The notes under the pieces: model-generated
What the model was told of the DNA's origin: nothing
Databases searched by the model: none
The model's input: the letters and a program-made list of their open reading frames with translations, nothing else
Shown: piece by piece, positions 36,030 to 43,388 of the stretch
How the letters are laid out: each line of letters starts with the position of its first letter
Numbering within the stretch: position 1 is the first letter of the stretch
Position numbers and translations under genes: made by a program
Origin: Flavobacterium sp. UBA6135
GTDB taxonomy: Bacteria > Bacteroidota > Bacteroidia > Flavobacteriales > Flavobacteriaceae
Assembly (NCBI RefSeq): GCF_002428305.1
Contig: NZ_DIVJ01000003.1
Span: 1-64,000, forward strand
Length of the DNA stretch: 64,000 bases
Direction of reading: 5' to 3'

Positions 36030-36100
36030 AGAAGTAAATTATTAAATCAAAAAGGAAGTTCTTTAAAATATTACCCAAAAACAAATACCCAGAAAGAAGA

Positions 36101-36125
36101 TGCAACAATTATGCATCTTTTTTTT
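36101..36125 (+). terminator. Rho-independent terminator of the HTH gene
   Basis: GATGCA and TGCATC pair around a 7-base loop and are followed by eight T residues, 70 bases after the stop codon. Confidence 0.85.
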
Positions 36126-36332
36126 ATATCATTGATAATCAAATTGAAAATTTTTAAAATGAAAAAATGGGATAATGATAGAACTTATGCTTTTATGATT
36201 GTTCAACTGTGTTACATTTATAGAAAAATTAAAGGATTAGATGTTTAAATATCTTTTTTATTAAATATATTATGTGTTTTGATCGATTGATAATTTTTTA
36301 TTCTTTAAATAATTACAATCCAATTTAATATT

Positions 36333-36381
36333 AAAAAAAAATAGAATATAAACATCTTATTGCTAATCTGCTTATATTCTA
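36333..36381 (-). terminator. Rho-independent terminator for the two secreted-protein genes
   Basis: On the minus strand TAGAATATAA pairs perfectly with TTATATTCTA around a 20-base loop and is followed by an eight-T run, 20 bases after the stop of the 36402-36977 gene. The rest of 36030-36401 holds no gene. Confidence 0.75.
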
Positions 36382-36401
36382 TTTAGAGAATAATATTTAA
36401 A

Positions 36402-36977
36402 CTAAACTCCTAAAAAAATTTTCTGCCCTTCAGTTAAATTCCAACTCTCCTGCACATCTAAATTTATTAAAATAACTTTAATCTTTAAATCTTTGTTGCT
36501 TTTTAATGATTTATACCAATTAAATGAAATTTCATTATTCGAGTCAAGAAAAATTGCCCAATTTATCAAAATATAAATATCGTAATCCTCGGATAATAGA
36601 TCATTCTTTCCAAGGATTTTAAAGTCATTCATCCAAGTTGTTATTTTTTGATTAGAATCGTACTTGCTTTTTAGTATTTTTGACAGATCTTTAATTGTAG
36701 CACCACAGCTAATTCCTTTCTTTTTATTCTTAATTAAGAACCCTTCTTTATTAAAAAAATAAGCTTCTGGCACAACTAATCGTTCTGTTTTTCCATAATC
36801 ACCAAATACTTTTATGTCCTTAAGTATTGCTACATCATCCAATGTGTAGTCAACCTTTTTTTTATCAAGGTATTCAATTAAGGAATTTTGATTTTCAATC
36901 TTAAATTCTATATCAACTTTTTGACAAATTGCAATAGAACTAAAAAAGCTAACTATAGTTGCTAGGAAAAATTTCAT
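36402..36977 (-). CDS. Hypothetical exported protein
   Basis: The 191-residue product has a signal peptide (FFLATIVSFFSSIAICQ) and no recognised domain. The mature part is rich in Lys, Asp, Ile and Asn, with DYDIYILINWAIFLDSNNEI as a hydrophobic core. It starts 6 bases after the stop of the upstream lipoprotein gene, so the two are co-transcribed and may work together at the cell envelope. Both seem accessory, with no relation to the flanking genes. Confidence 0.65.
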   Translation of the reverse strand: MKFFLATIVSFFSSIAICQKVDIEFKIENQNSLIEYLDKKKVDYTLDDVAILKDIKVFGDYGKTERLVVPEAYFFNKEGFLIKNKKKGISCGATIKDLSKILKSKYDSNQKITTWMNDFKILGKNDLLSEDYDIYILINWAIFLDSNNEISFNWYKSLKSNKDLKIKVILINLDVQESWNLTEGQKIFLGV

Positions 36978-36983
36978 GTCTAT

Positions 36984-37502
36984 TTATTTACTGTTAACAA
37001 GGATGAAACCATACTGTTTGGTCTCTTCATCATATAAAATTGGAAAAGTTCCAGCCTTTACATTAAAATTATCAAAACCTAAACTTAAATCAGAAAAATT
37101 AAATTCAGTATCCTCTTCAAAAATGATACTATCATCTCCAAAAAACTCATTTATATATATTCTGCTTGTTGGATCAACTACTACTAACAGACTATCGCTG
37201 TCTATTTTTATAGCTTCACCATAAAAAGTATTAGTTGCTCTTAATTGACTTAAGTCTACAGTAATTGGATCAATTTTAATTATTGTTTTTGTATATCTGC
37301 ATATTCCAATACCATCACAATCTCTAGATTTTCTACCAATTTCCCAATGAACCGAAACACTACCACTAGAAGGCCATCTTGCCTCAAAATTTGTGTTTTG
37401 CTCAGAATTAGAAAGAGATTCTGATTCAACAGTGTCATTTTCAGAGGAACATGAGAAAATTGAGATTGCGAACATTAAAAGAAAAATTTTTCCGATTTTC
37501 AT
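36984..37502 (-). CDS. Hypothetical lipoprotein
   Basis: The 172-residue product has a lipoprotein signal peptide with lipobox IFSC (Cys18), followed by a Ser/Glu-rich tether (SENDTVESESLSNSEQN) typical of surface or periplasmic lipoproteins of Bacteroidetes. The remaining part is beta-rich (SGSVSVHWEIGRKSRD, FNVKAGTFPILYDEETKQYG), with a small CDGIGICRY cysteine pair. Family not recognised. It is the first gene of the pair with the exported protein downstream. Confidence 0.65.
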   Translation of the reverse strand: MKIGKIFLLMFAISIFSCSSENDTVESESLSNSEQNTNFEARWPSSGSVSVHWEIGRKSRDCDGIGICRYTKTIIKIDPITVDLSQLRATNTFYGEAIKIDSDSLLVVVDPTSRIYINEFFGDDSIIFEEDTEFNFSDLSLGFDNFNVKAGTFPILYDEETKQYGFILVNSK

Positions 37503-37928
37503 AATAAAATAGTTTTAATAGTTAAATTTATAAAACAGATATTTCGACTAAACTCCTTAACATATTAAATAAAAATATGTAAGAATTTTATCTACGCAAA
37601 CTAAAGATTAAATTAGAAATCACAAATCAATTTATGTTTTTTTTAACAATCATGTAAGCAAAACTTAATTGCAATGGCTCAGAAAAAAGATGTTTAATAA
37701 ACCGCCCCCAATTAGTGTCTAACTTTTTGAGGGCAGTCTAAAATTTATGGATCTTTTTTTATATTACCAACTTGTCACATCAGGATAATTACTTGTCACA
37801 TCAGGATTAAAGCCTTTTAGCACTACTTCACTTTTTGTTTCTGTTCTATTTTTGATGAATGGAATGGTATAAAATTTTAGGTTTTGTTGTTGCTTGGGTT
37901 GTGGGTCTCTACATAAGAGGTTGGATTT
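37503..37928. other. Intergenic region with a 21-base tandem repeat
   Basis: No gene was seen. ACTTGTCACATCAGGAT occurs twice, at 37770-37786 and 37791-37807 (period 21 bases, two helical turns). A nearby stretch at about 37700-37735 (CCGCCCCCAATTAGTGTC, then TTTTTGAGGGCAG) looks like the end of an insertion sequence, but no transposase remains. Confidence 0.45.
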
Positions 37929-37994
37929 ATGAGTAACGGAATGGGTATAAACGGAATGATAGTTGGAGGAATAGGAAGAAATAGAGATGCTTAG
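37929..37994 (+). CDS. Possible very short glycine-rich peptide gene
   Basis: An ATG at 37929 opens a 21-codon frame (MSNGMGINGMIVGGIGRNRD, then A and stop). AAGAGG lies about 8-10 bases upstream, a good Shine-Dalgarno match that is uncommon in this phylum. The stop codon sits inside the terminator loop at 37985-38007. The peptide is Gly/Ile/Met-rich with a basic tail. It may be a genuine small peptide or the tail of a lost gene. Confidence 0.3.
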   Translation: MSNGMGINGMIVGGIGRNRDA

Positions 37995-38007
37995 GCATCT
38001 TTTTTTG
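37985..38007 (+). terminator. Rho-independent terminator
   Basis: GATGC and GCATC pair around TTAG, followed by seven T residues, on the + strand. It lies directly before the DUF4062 gene and isolates it from upstream transcription. Confidence 0.75.
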
Positions 38008-38046
38008 TGAATATTTAAAACTTAAAATTAATATGTTAATTTAGTT

Positions 38047-38054
38047 TAAATTTG
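38047..38054 (+). promoter_or_regulatory. Probable -7 box for the DUF4062 gene
   Basis: TAAATTTG at 38047-38054 matches TAnnTTTG. No TTTG stands at the usual distance upstream. The ATG is 57 bases downstream. Confidence 0.4.
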
Positions 38055-38111
38055 TATTTCAAAAATAAAATAAATCTACTTTAAAAAGAGATGAATAGCT
38101 AAGATTCGATT

Positions 38112-38726
38112 ATGATAGCAAAAAGGAATCATATACGTGTATTTGTTGCTTCAACAGTTTACAATTTTGAGCATGTATTAAAACAAGTTTATGAGCTTTT
38201 AGATAGTTATGGATATGACGTTTGCATGTCTCATATGGGCACTATTCTGTTAGATAGTTCTCAATCCAATTTAGATAATTGTGTGAACGCAGTCAATGAA
38301 TGTGATGTTTTCATAGGTTTTATTCGGCCTAATTATGGTTCGGGTGTACTAGAAAAAGGTGGACAATCAATCACCCATTTTGAATTTGAAACTGCTTTTA
38401 AGCGAAATATTCCTCGTTTTGTATTAGCTGATTATCGAGTAGTTTTTACAAGAGCATTATTCAGGGATTCATTTGTCATTGAAGATTCTACTGCTAAAAG
38501 AATTGATTTTGATAAAATTTCATTTGAGAATAGTGATGTGATGGACTCACGTTGTATCAGAATGTATAATCAGGCAATAAAGGATAAAGAAAGACCTGTT
38601 TCAAAAAGAACTGGAAACTGGGTTCAAGAATATATAAACTACGATGATATCAAAATGCATCTTGAAAGTCAGTTCAAATATCCGGAACGTATTCAAAAAT
38701 TAATTGATAAGTCAAAAGAAATTTAA
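38112..38726 (+). CDS. DUF4062 protein (TIR/deoxyribosyltransferase-like fold)
   Basis: The 204-residue protein has the DUF4062 opening IRVFVASTVYNFEHVLKQVY, followed by DSYGYDVCMSHMG, ECDVFIGFIRPNYGSG and SITHFEFETAFKRNI. The pattern (strand 1 with a small-residue turn, then Cys-Asp-x-Phe, then a Glu in the following helix) resembles the active-site layout of TIR and nucleoside 2-deoxyribosyltransferase folds. DUF4062 proteins often occur in defence and NTPase contexts. The next gene starts one base after its stop, so the two products very probably act together. A role as an NAD or nucleotide-acting effector is inferred. Confidence 0.75.
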   Translation: MIAKRNHIRVFVASTVYNFEHVLKQVYELLDSYGYDVCMSHMGTILLDSSQSNLDNCVNAVNECDVFIGFIRPNYGSGVLEKGGQSITHFEFETAFKRNIPRFVLADYRVVFTRALFRDSFVIEDSTAKRIDFDKISFENSDVMDSRCIRMYNQAIKDKERPVSKRTGNWVQEYINYDDIKMHLESQFKYPERIQKLIDKSKEI

Positions 38727-38727
38727 T

Positions 38728-40125
38728 ATGAGTGCAAAATCATTTATAAAAGAACTCATCGACCAACAAGAGAATAATTCGCTTGAGTTTAAAGTAGGTT
38801 GGAATGAAGAAGCTATTTTGAAGACTATTTGTGCTTTTTTAAATACAGAAGGTGGTTGGATTATTGTAGGTTATAATCAAAAAGAAGTTATCGGTCTACC
38901 TAATATTACTGAGCAAAACGTTAAGGAATTAAAACAAAAAGCTTTAGAGCGTATTTTTCCTCAACCCTTAGTTTACGTGCAGTTAGAAACAATTAATGAT
39001 AAATCAATTGTATTACTCAATGTATTAAAAGGATCCAGACAACCTTATTCTTATTTGAATAAATATTTTATTAGAAAAAAGAATCAAACATTAGAAGCCA
39101 ATCCAGACGATGTGAGTTTAATTTTAAGGTCGTCTAATCAGTATACTTCTTCATGGGAAAAGCTTACAACTGTTGATGCTCAATATGTAGATTTAAGTGA
39201 AAATGAAATATCTGAAACAATCTTAGCTGCAAGGAATCTTGGAAAAACAAAATCATTACCTGAAGCACCTAAGGATTTTTTGAGCTATTTTCAATTGATT
39301 GACTACACCGCAATAAAAAACGGTGCTACAATTCTTTATGGTAAAGAACCAACAAAGTTTTTTACCCAGTGTCGCATTCGAATAACTAATATGCCCGAAG
39401 GACCTACTGGAGATAGTTTCAGCGATATTGAAATAATTGAAGACAATCTATTTGTTTCTTTTAAAAGAGTGATGGATTATTTTTACAAGAACACCCCTGT
39501 AATTAGTGAGTTTCAATCTGACAATCCCATTAGACAAGACAGACAAAAATATCCTTTTGCAGCCCTAGACGAAGCCATTGTTAATGCAATGGTGCATCGC
39601 GATTATGGTGATATGTCTGGAGAAATAACTATCAATATACATAAGGACAAAATTGAAATCATAAATTCAGGTGAAATTCCTTCTGATATTATTACGAAAA
39701 AAAATAAAATTGAATCCCATCATTCCGTTTTAAGAAATCCAACTATTGCTCATATGTTTTTCTTGCGAGGTAAAATGGAAAAGTTGGGGCGTGGACTTTC
39801 ACTTATTAAAAAACAGTTTGATGAATTAGGTTTAAAGTCTCCCGAATGGACATTTCAAAGTGGCTATACAAAACTTACCATGTATGGAGTTAAAGAAGAA
39901 ATAAAAATAAATGAACGCATGATTAATTTTCTTTCTGAGATGAATCCAGATAACGTTTATACTAGTGAAGACTACATGGAATTTTTTATGGGAGATATTA
40001 AAGAAAGAACTGCTAGGATGGATCTTAAAAAGCTTACTGAAGGTGGTTGGCTTAAAAAAATTGGAGATGGTCCCCAAACAAAGTATTCAAAAACTAGAAA
40101 AAAGTTGCCGGATGTTGCCGGATAA
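38728..40125 (+). CDS. Schlafen AlbA_2 / RecG-like ATP-binding protein
   Basis: Starting at ATG 38728 gives 465 residues. The N-terminal AlbA_2 (Schlafen-type) domain shows ENNSLEFKVGWNEEAILKTI, then AFLNTEGGWIIVGYN. The middle has the HATPase-like motifs of COG2865 proteins (ALDEAIVNAMVHRDYGDMSG, then INSGEIP and GRGLSLIKKQFDELGL). A winged helix closes the protein, which ends in KKLPDVAG. The family is often linked to nucleic-acid binding and to defence islands, and Schlafen-type domains can be RNases. It is coupled to the DUF4062 gene. Confidence 0.78.
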   Translation: MSAKSFIKELIDQQENNSLEFKVGWNEEAILKTICAFLNTEGGWIIVGYNQKEVIGLPNITEQNVKELKQKALERIFPQPLVYVQLETINDKSIVLLNVLKGSRQPYSYLNKYFIRKKNQTLEANPDDVSLILRSSNQYTSSWEKLTTVDAQYVDLSENEISETILAARNLGKTKSLPEAPKDFLSYFQLIDYTAIKNGATILYGKEPTKFFTQCRIRITNMPEGPTGDSFSDIEIIEDNLFVSFKRVMDYFYKNTPVISEFQSDNPIRQDRQKYPFAALDEAIVNAMVHRDYGDMSGEITINIHKDKIEIINSGEIPSDIITKKNKIESHHSVLRNPTIAHMFFLRGKMEKLGRGLSLIKKQFDELGLKSPEWTFQSGYTKLTMYGVKEEIKINERMINFLSEMNPDNVYTSEDYMEFFMGDIKERTARMDLKKLTEGGWLKKIGDGPQTKYSKTRKKLPDVAG

Positions 40126-40335
40126 GATAATTAAGTCGTGCCATAAAGCAATATAGCATAAGGTTTTAGCATTATAATTGTTTTATGTTTGTTGCCGGAA
40201 ATTGCCGGATAGAAATATTTTTTCAATTAAATTAAAAATTGCCAGAAATTGCCAGATAAGATAACAATAATTTAGAAAACAATTGTTAATCAAGCAAGTA
40301 GGATATATAGTATTTGCCACTTTTTGCCAGATAAG
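40105..40335 (+). repeat. Four repeats of TTGCC(G/A)GA pairs, each reproducing the gene's 3' end
   Basis: Two TTGCC phrases ten bases apart occur four times, starting at 40105, 40192, 40239 and 40314. The first encodes the last residues of the AlbA gene (LPDVAG, stop). The second and third read LPEIAG-stop and LPEIAR-stop in the same phase relative to the repeat, and the fourth LPLFAR-stop. Each ends in a GATAAGA or GATAG phrase. The stretch between the genes holds no other coding sequence. Confidence 0.7.
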
Positions 40336-40380
40336 AAATATAATACATTATGAACTGTACATTAAGTTAGAAATTAGTTA

Positions 40381-41160
40381 TTATAATTCTTCCCAAACTA
40401 TGCTTAAAACAGTATTATAGGTAGGTGTAATTATACAATATTCAAAAAATTTGAAATTGTTATCATTTTCCCAATTTTTTAATTCGAACCATGTTGATTT
40501 CCAAATAGGCTGTTTGCTTTGTTCTTTTGAATAAATTTTTCTTTTTTCAAAGAACTCAGTGGCAACTGAATCGTCTGGAGGAGTTAGTTTTGTTCTGTCA
40601 TTGATAAAATGAGGATAATTATCCGGACGTTTCCAATACAAAACTTTATTGTTGTGTGAATAAAATAAGCATATAGGATGAGATCCTAATTCAAAGTATT
40701 TATATGCTACAGAAGTGATACTGGTTTTAAATCTATCCGAAAGCTGTCTGAGTAAATCAGGGCTGAATTTTTTACCGTCACATTCCTTTTTGAATAAGTG
40801 TTCAGGCATTAATAGTTCAGAGGCAAACTCATTAGCTTCGGTTTCCTGATGACCATTTTTAAAGAACTCCAAAGTAGCATCAGTATCGTTATGAACCGTA
40901 ATTACATTTCGATGCATTTCAAAATGACCCAATTCATGTGCGGTAACAAAGCGTTTTTTGCCTTCATAAGGTATATCAGAGTTTATTGTAATAATAGCAG
41001 AATTTTTCCCGAAAACGATTCTTCCTTCAGAGTTTTTTAATGATTTTTCAACAAGTGTGGCACCTCTACCAAAGACAATTAAGTCCAATGGGATTTCTGT
41101 CGGATCATCTATACCGCAGTCATTCATTAATCTTTGTGCTGCTAACTTACCTTTTGACAT
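40381..41160 (-). CDS. ImmA/IrrE family metalloprotease
   Basis: The 259-residue protein carries the zinc motif HELGH (residues 75-79, in FVTAHELGHFEMH) and the downstream glutamate region ETEANEFASELLMPE. ImmA/IrrE enzymes cut repressors in response to DNA damage or phage signals, as ImmA does in ICEBs1, IrrE in Deinococcus and CapP in CBASS. No HTH domain is fused. It is the last gene of a three-gene unit with a sigma-like and a small middle protein, just divergent from the CBASS operon, so it may control that operon. Confidence 0.85.
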   Translation of the reverse strand: MSKGKLAAQRLMNDCGIDDPTEIPLDLIVFGRGATLVEKSLKNSEGRIVFGKNSAIITINSDIPYEGKKRFVTAHELGHFEMHRNVITVHNDTDATLEFFKNGHQETEANEFASELLMPEHLFKKECDGKKFSPDLLRQLSDRFKTSITSVAYKYFELGSHPICLFYSHNNKVLYWKRPDNYPHFINDRTKLTPPDDSVATEFFEKRKIYSKEQSKQPIWKSTWFELKNWENDNNFKFFEYCIITPTYNTVLSIVWEEL

Positions 41161-41165
41161 TGAAA

Positions 41166-41579
41166 CTACTTTTCTTTTTTTAATTCTTCGATTAGTTGAA
41201 TTAAGTCAACATCGGATAATACATCTCGAATTTCATCATCAGACCAACTTTCTAATTTTCTGTAATGAATAGCTGGTGTTTTTGCATGTAGTAAATTGAT
41301 TAATGCTTCAGATGCTCTTTCCGAATTCTCTTTTAACACTTCTTTTAACCTATCGAATGCAACATCTAATAGTTTTAAATCACGTTGCTTATTAGACATG
41401 CCTAATGCCATAAATCGGATTTTTTTCATGAATTGCCCTGAGAACTCAATTTCTTTATCAGGATCAATGCCCTCTTCCATTAGAAACTGCTTAGCATATT
41501 CCGTATCATGCTGCAGCAACTCTAATTCAACTTTATCCAATCTATCTAAAATGGTTTTGTTTTTTTTATTAGTATCCAT
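41166..41579 (-). CDS. Small helical protein between sigma factor and protease genes
   Basis: The 137-residue protein is almost wholly helical and charged (LDRLDKVELELLQHDTEYAK, then LKLLDVAFDRLKEVLKENSE). It has no signal peptide or membrane segment and no known domain was recognised. It overlaps the end of the sigma-like gene by 11 bases and lies 5 bases before the protease gene, so all three are translated as a unit. Its position would fit an anti-sigma factor or protease substrate, but this is inference only. Confidence 0.6.
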   Translation of the reverse strand: MDTNKKNKTILDRLDKVELELLQHDTEYAKQFLMEEGIDPDKEIEFSGQFMKKIRFMALGMSNKQRDLKLLDVAFDRLKEVLKENSERASEALINLLHAKTPAIHYRKLESWSDDEIRDVLSDVDLIQLIEELKKEK

Positions 41580-42171
41580 TCGCTGCTAATTTTTGTTTTA
41601 TTGTATTTCTTTTTCTTTTGAACCGTCTCCACGCATTATGAAATTCATCTTCATTAAGTCCAATAGTTGACCGTATATCTTCTGGTTTCTCTATACCATC
41701 ACATAAACATTCAAATATAAGTAACTCGTCATCCGTTGCGTTGGCTTCTTCTAATAGTTTATAGAGCTGATTTTTCAATTCCTTGCCAATAATAATCTGG
41801 TCTATTGAATGGTCAAATTCTTGATTTTCAGCAGACAATAGATTTTCATCGTCAACACTTATTTCTTTTTTTGACTTCTTTAATGTGTTGTTTATATGAC
41901 TGTCAATTGCACCAATAATAAAATCTTCAAAATCTTGATAGTGGTCAATATTCCACTTTCGACTCCTTTTTATAAAGATTTGGTTTATAACTTCACTTAT
42001 TGCATCCCGAGAAAATGTCTTTAGTTCATCATTTGGCCATTTAACTTCGTAACGCTTACGTAATATCCATGCACATCGACCCATCAACCGCAACCAGAAT
42101 TTATCCCAGTCACGATTACTTAGCTGTTCCATTAACAGCTCGTCAGAAGCAATAACTTTTATCTCCTCCAT
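41569..42171 (-). CDS. Sigma-70-like (ECF type) factor
   Basis: The 200-residue protein has a sigma region 2-like N-terminal part (RDWDKFWLRLMGRCAWILRK) followed by SEVINQIFIKRSRKWNIDHY and an acidic linker. The C-terminal region 4-like helix-turn-helix reads DDELLIFECLCDGIEKPEDI, then RSTIGLNEDEFHNAWRRFKR. It lacks the classical ECF residues in region 2, so a diverged or accessory sigma factor is likely. It is the first gene of the unit with the middle protein and the metalloprotease and lies back to back with the CBASS operon. Confidence 0.65.
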   Translation of the reverse strand: MEEIKVIASDELLMEQLSNRDWDKFWLRLMGRCAWILRKRYEVKWPNDELKTFSRDAISEVINQIFIKRSRKWNIDHYQDFEDFIIGAIDSHINNTLKKSKKEISVDDENLLSAENQEFDHSIDQIIIGKELKNQLYKLLEEANATDDELLIFECLCDGIEKPEDIRSTIGLNEDEFHNAWRRFKRKRNTIKQKLAANGY

Positions 42172-42187
42172 AAAGCCTTATATATAT

Positions 42188-42251
42188 AAAATGCTATTCA
42201 AATAAAAAAAAATACCATCTCGTGGTAAATTTTTAAAACTTAATAGCATTT
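42188..42251. promoter_or_regulatory. Nested inverted repeats in the divergent promoter region
   Basis: AAATGCTATT (42188-42197) and AATAGCATTT (42242-42251) form a perfect 10-bp inverted repeat around TACCA-TCTCG-TGGTA (42213-42227). They lie between the divergent sigma-unit and CBASS promoters (42171 and 42349), the place for a shared operator. Confidence 0.6.
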
Positions 42252-42348
42252 ATTACTAAATGATTTCAAGCAATGTAAAAATAATAAAAATTAAATAACA
42301 AAAAGGCACTTAAATATTTGAGGCTAAAATAATTAAAACTAAAGTAAA

Positions 42349-42576
42349 ATGGCAAAAGGTAAAAATCAACATGTTGTTCCTAAAGGAGACGACTGGGCAG
42401 TAAGAGGGGCGGGTAACGAAAAGGTTACAAAAATAGTTTCAACACAAAAAGAAGCTATAAAGATTGCAAGGGATATTGCAATCAATCAAGGTTCAGAAAT
42501 GTTTATTCATAGTGAAAATGGGCAAATACGAGAACGAAACACCTATGGTAAAGATAATTTTCCACCTAAAGGCTAG
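42349..42576 (+). CDS. DUF2188 protein
   Basis: The 75-residue protein matches DUF2188: NQHVVPKGDDWAVRGAGNEK, then VTKIVSTQKEAIKIARDIA and a C-terminal NGQIRERNTYGKDNFPP. The fold is a small double-stranded beta unit of unknown function found with diverse neighbours, including stress and defence genes. Here it is the first gene of the CBASS operon, with only 5 bases before the effector gene. It is not part of standard CBASS operons, so its presence is worth noting. Confidence 0.82.
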   Translation: MAKGKNQHVVPKGDDWAVRGAGNEKVTKIVSTQKEAIKIARDIAINQGSEMFIHSENGQIRERNTYGKDNFPPKG

Positions 42577-42581
42577 AGCAA

Positions 42582-43388
42582 ATGAATGTTAAAGGAAAAA
42601 TAAGTTTTGTTCTTGGCTGTGTAGGGTTGCTCTCTTGTTTGTTTCTCTCTAGTGGTGACGTGCAAAGTACAATTTTTAAAGTTGCTCTAGGTCTTGTTAT
42701 TGCAAGTGCAATTGAACTTATAGTATTCATTTATGAAAACAAAAAAAAGTGGAAACTATTGGTAACCAAAATATGGAAGTATAATAAACCCGTTCGTGTC
42801 ACGGTAGCATATCTGTTCAGGATTGAAGACAATGGAAAGTACATGCTTATAAAACGACATAAGAAAGATTTTGTAGGTTTTCAACCTGTAGGCGGTGCTT
42901 ATAAATACTTTAAAGAAGAAAATCGAGAGCTGTTTGACAGCCTAGGAATAACACCCTGCAATAATGTTCCTCGTGATAATGATACTGAGAACGATTTAAG
43001 AATAATAGTTAATAAACGTAAAAAACTAGTTGAATTCTTCAAATGGTTTAATAGTAGAAAAAATAGAGAGATTGATCCTTGGCGTGAGTTTTTTGAAGAA
43101 TTAATAGAACCTGGTCTGTTACCAGCAGAACATTTTAGGCATATCAAATACGCATATATCTGTGAACACCAAGAAGGCATACTCAAGACAGATGACTATC
43201 CTATTGATCAATTTAGACATGCAGACATATTTGAATTACGCTTAGAAACTGATGCTCAAAAAAAGGCGATAAAAGATTTAATTACTAACGAAAGTATAGC
43301 CTTTGTAACAGCAGAAGAAATTAAAAAGGGAGCAACAAATTCAGGAGTTAGAATATTACCTCACACATTTAAAATATTACCAAAATGA
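42582..43388 (+). CDS. CBASS effector: two-TM plus SMODS-associated NUDIX domain (Cap16-like)
   Basis: The 268-residue protein has two membrane helices at about residues 7-25 (ISFVLGCVGLLSCLFLSS) and 31-50 (IFKVALGLVIASAIELIVFI). A NUDIX-like domain follows, with the box split by an insertion: QPVGGAYKYF and, about 65 residues later, WREFFEELIEPGLLP. This is the SMODS-associated NUDIX family found with CD-NTases. In characterised CBASS, membrane effectors of this kind (the Cap16 type) disrupt the inner membrane when they bind a cyclic nucleotide. The stop overlaps the CD-NTase start (ATGA), so translation is coupled. Confidence 0.85.
   Translation: MNVKGKISFVLGCVGLLSCLFLSSGDVQSTIFKVALGLVIASAIELIVFIYENKKKWKLLVTKIWKYNKPVRVTVAYLFRIEDNGKYMLIKRHKKDFVGFQPVGGAYKYFKEENRELFDSLGITPCNNVPRDNDTENDLRIIVNKRKKLVEFFKWFNSRKNREIDPWREFFEELIEPGLLPAEHFRHIKYAYICEHQEGILKTDDYPIDQFRHADIFELRLETDAQKKAIKDLITNESIAFVTAEEIKKGATNSGVRILPHTFKILPK

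Noticed and set aside
37700..37735. An insertion sequence end
   Set aside because: The G/C-rich end-like phrase has no transposase and no matching opposite end in the window. It may only be a remnant.
40105..40335. The TTGCC repeats as a CRISPR array
   Set aside because: The repeats are 22 bases with unequal spacing (87, 47 and 75 bases), carry stop codons in phase with the upstream gene, and no cas genes are present.
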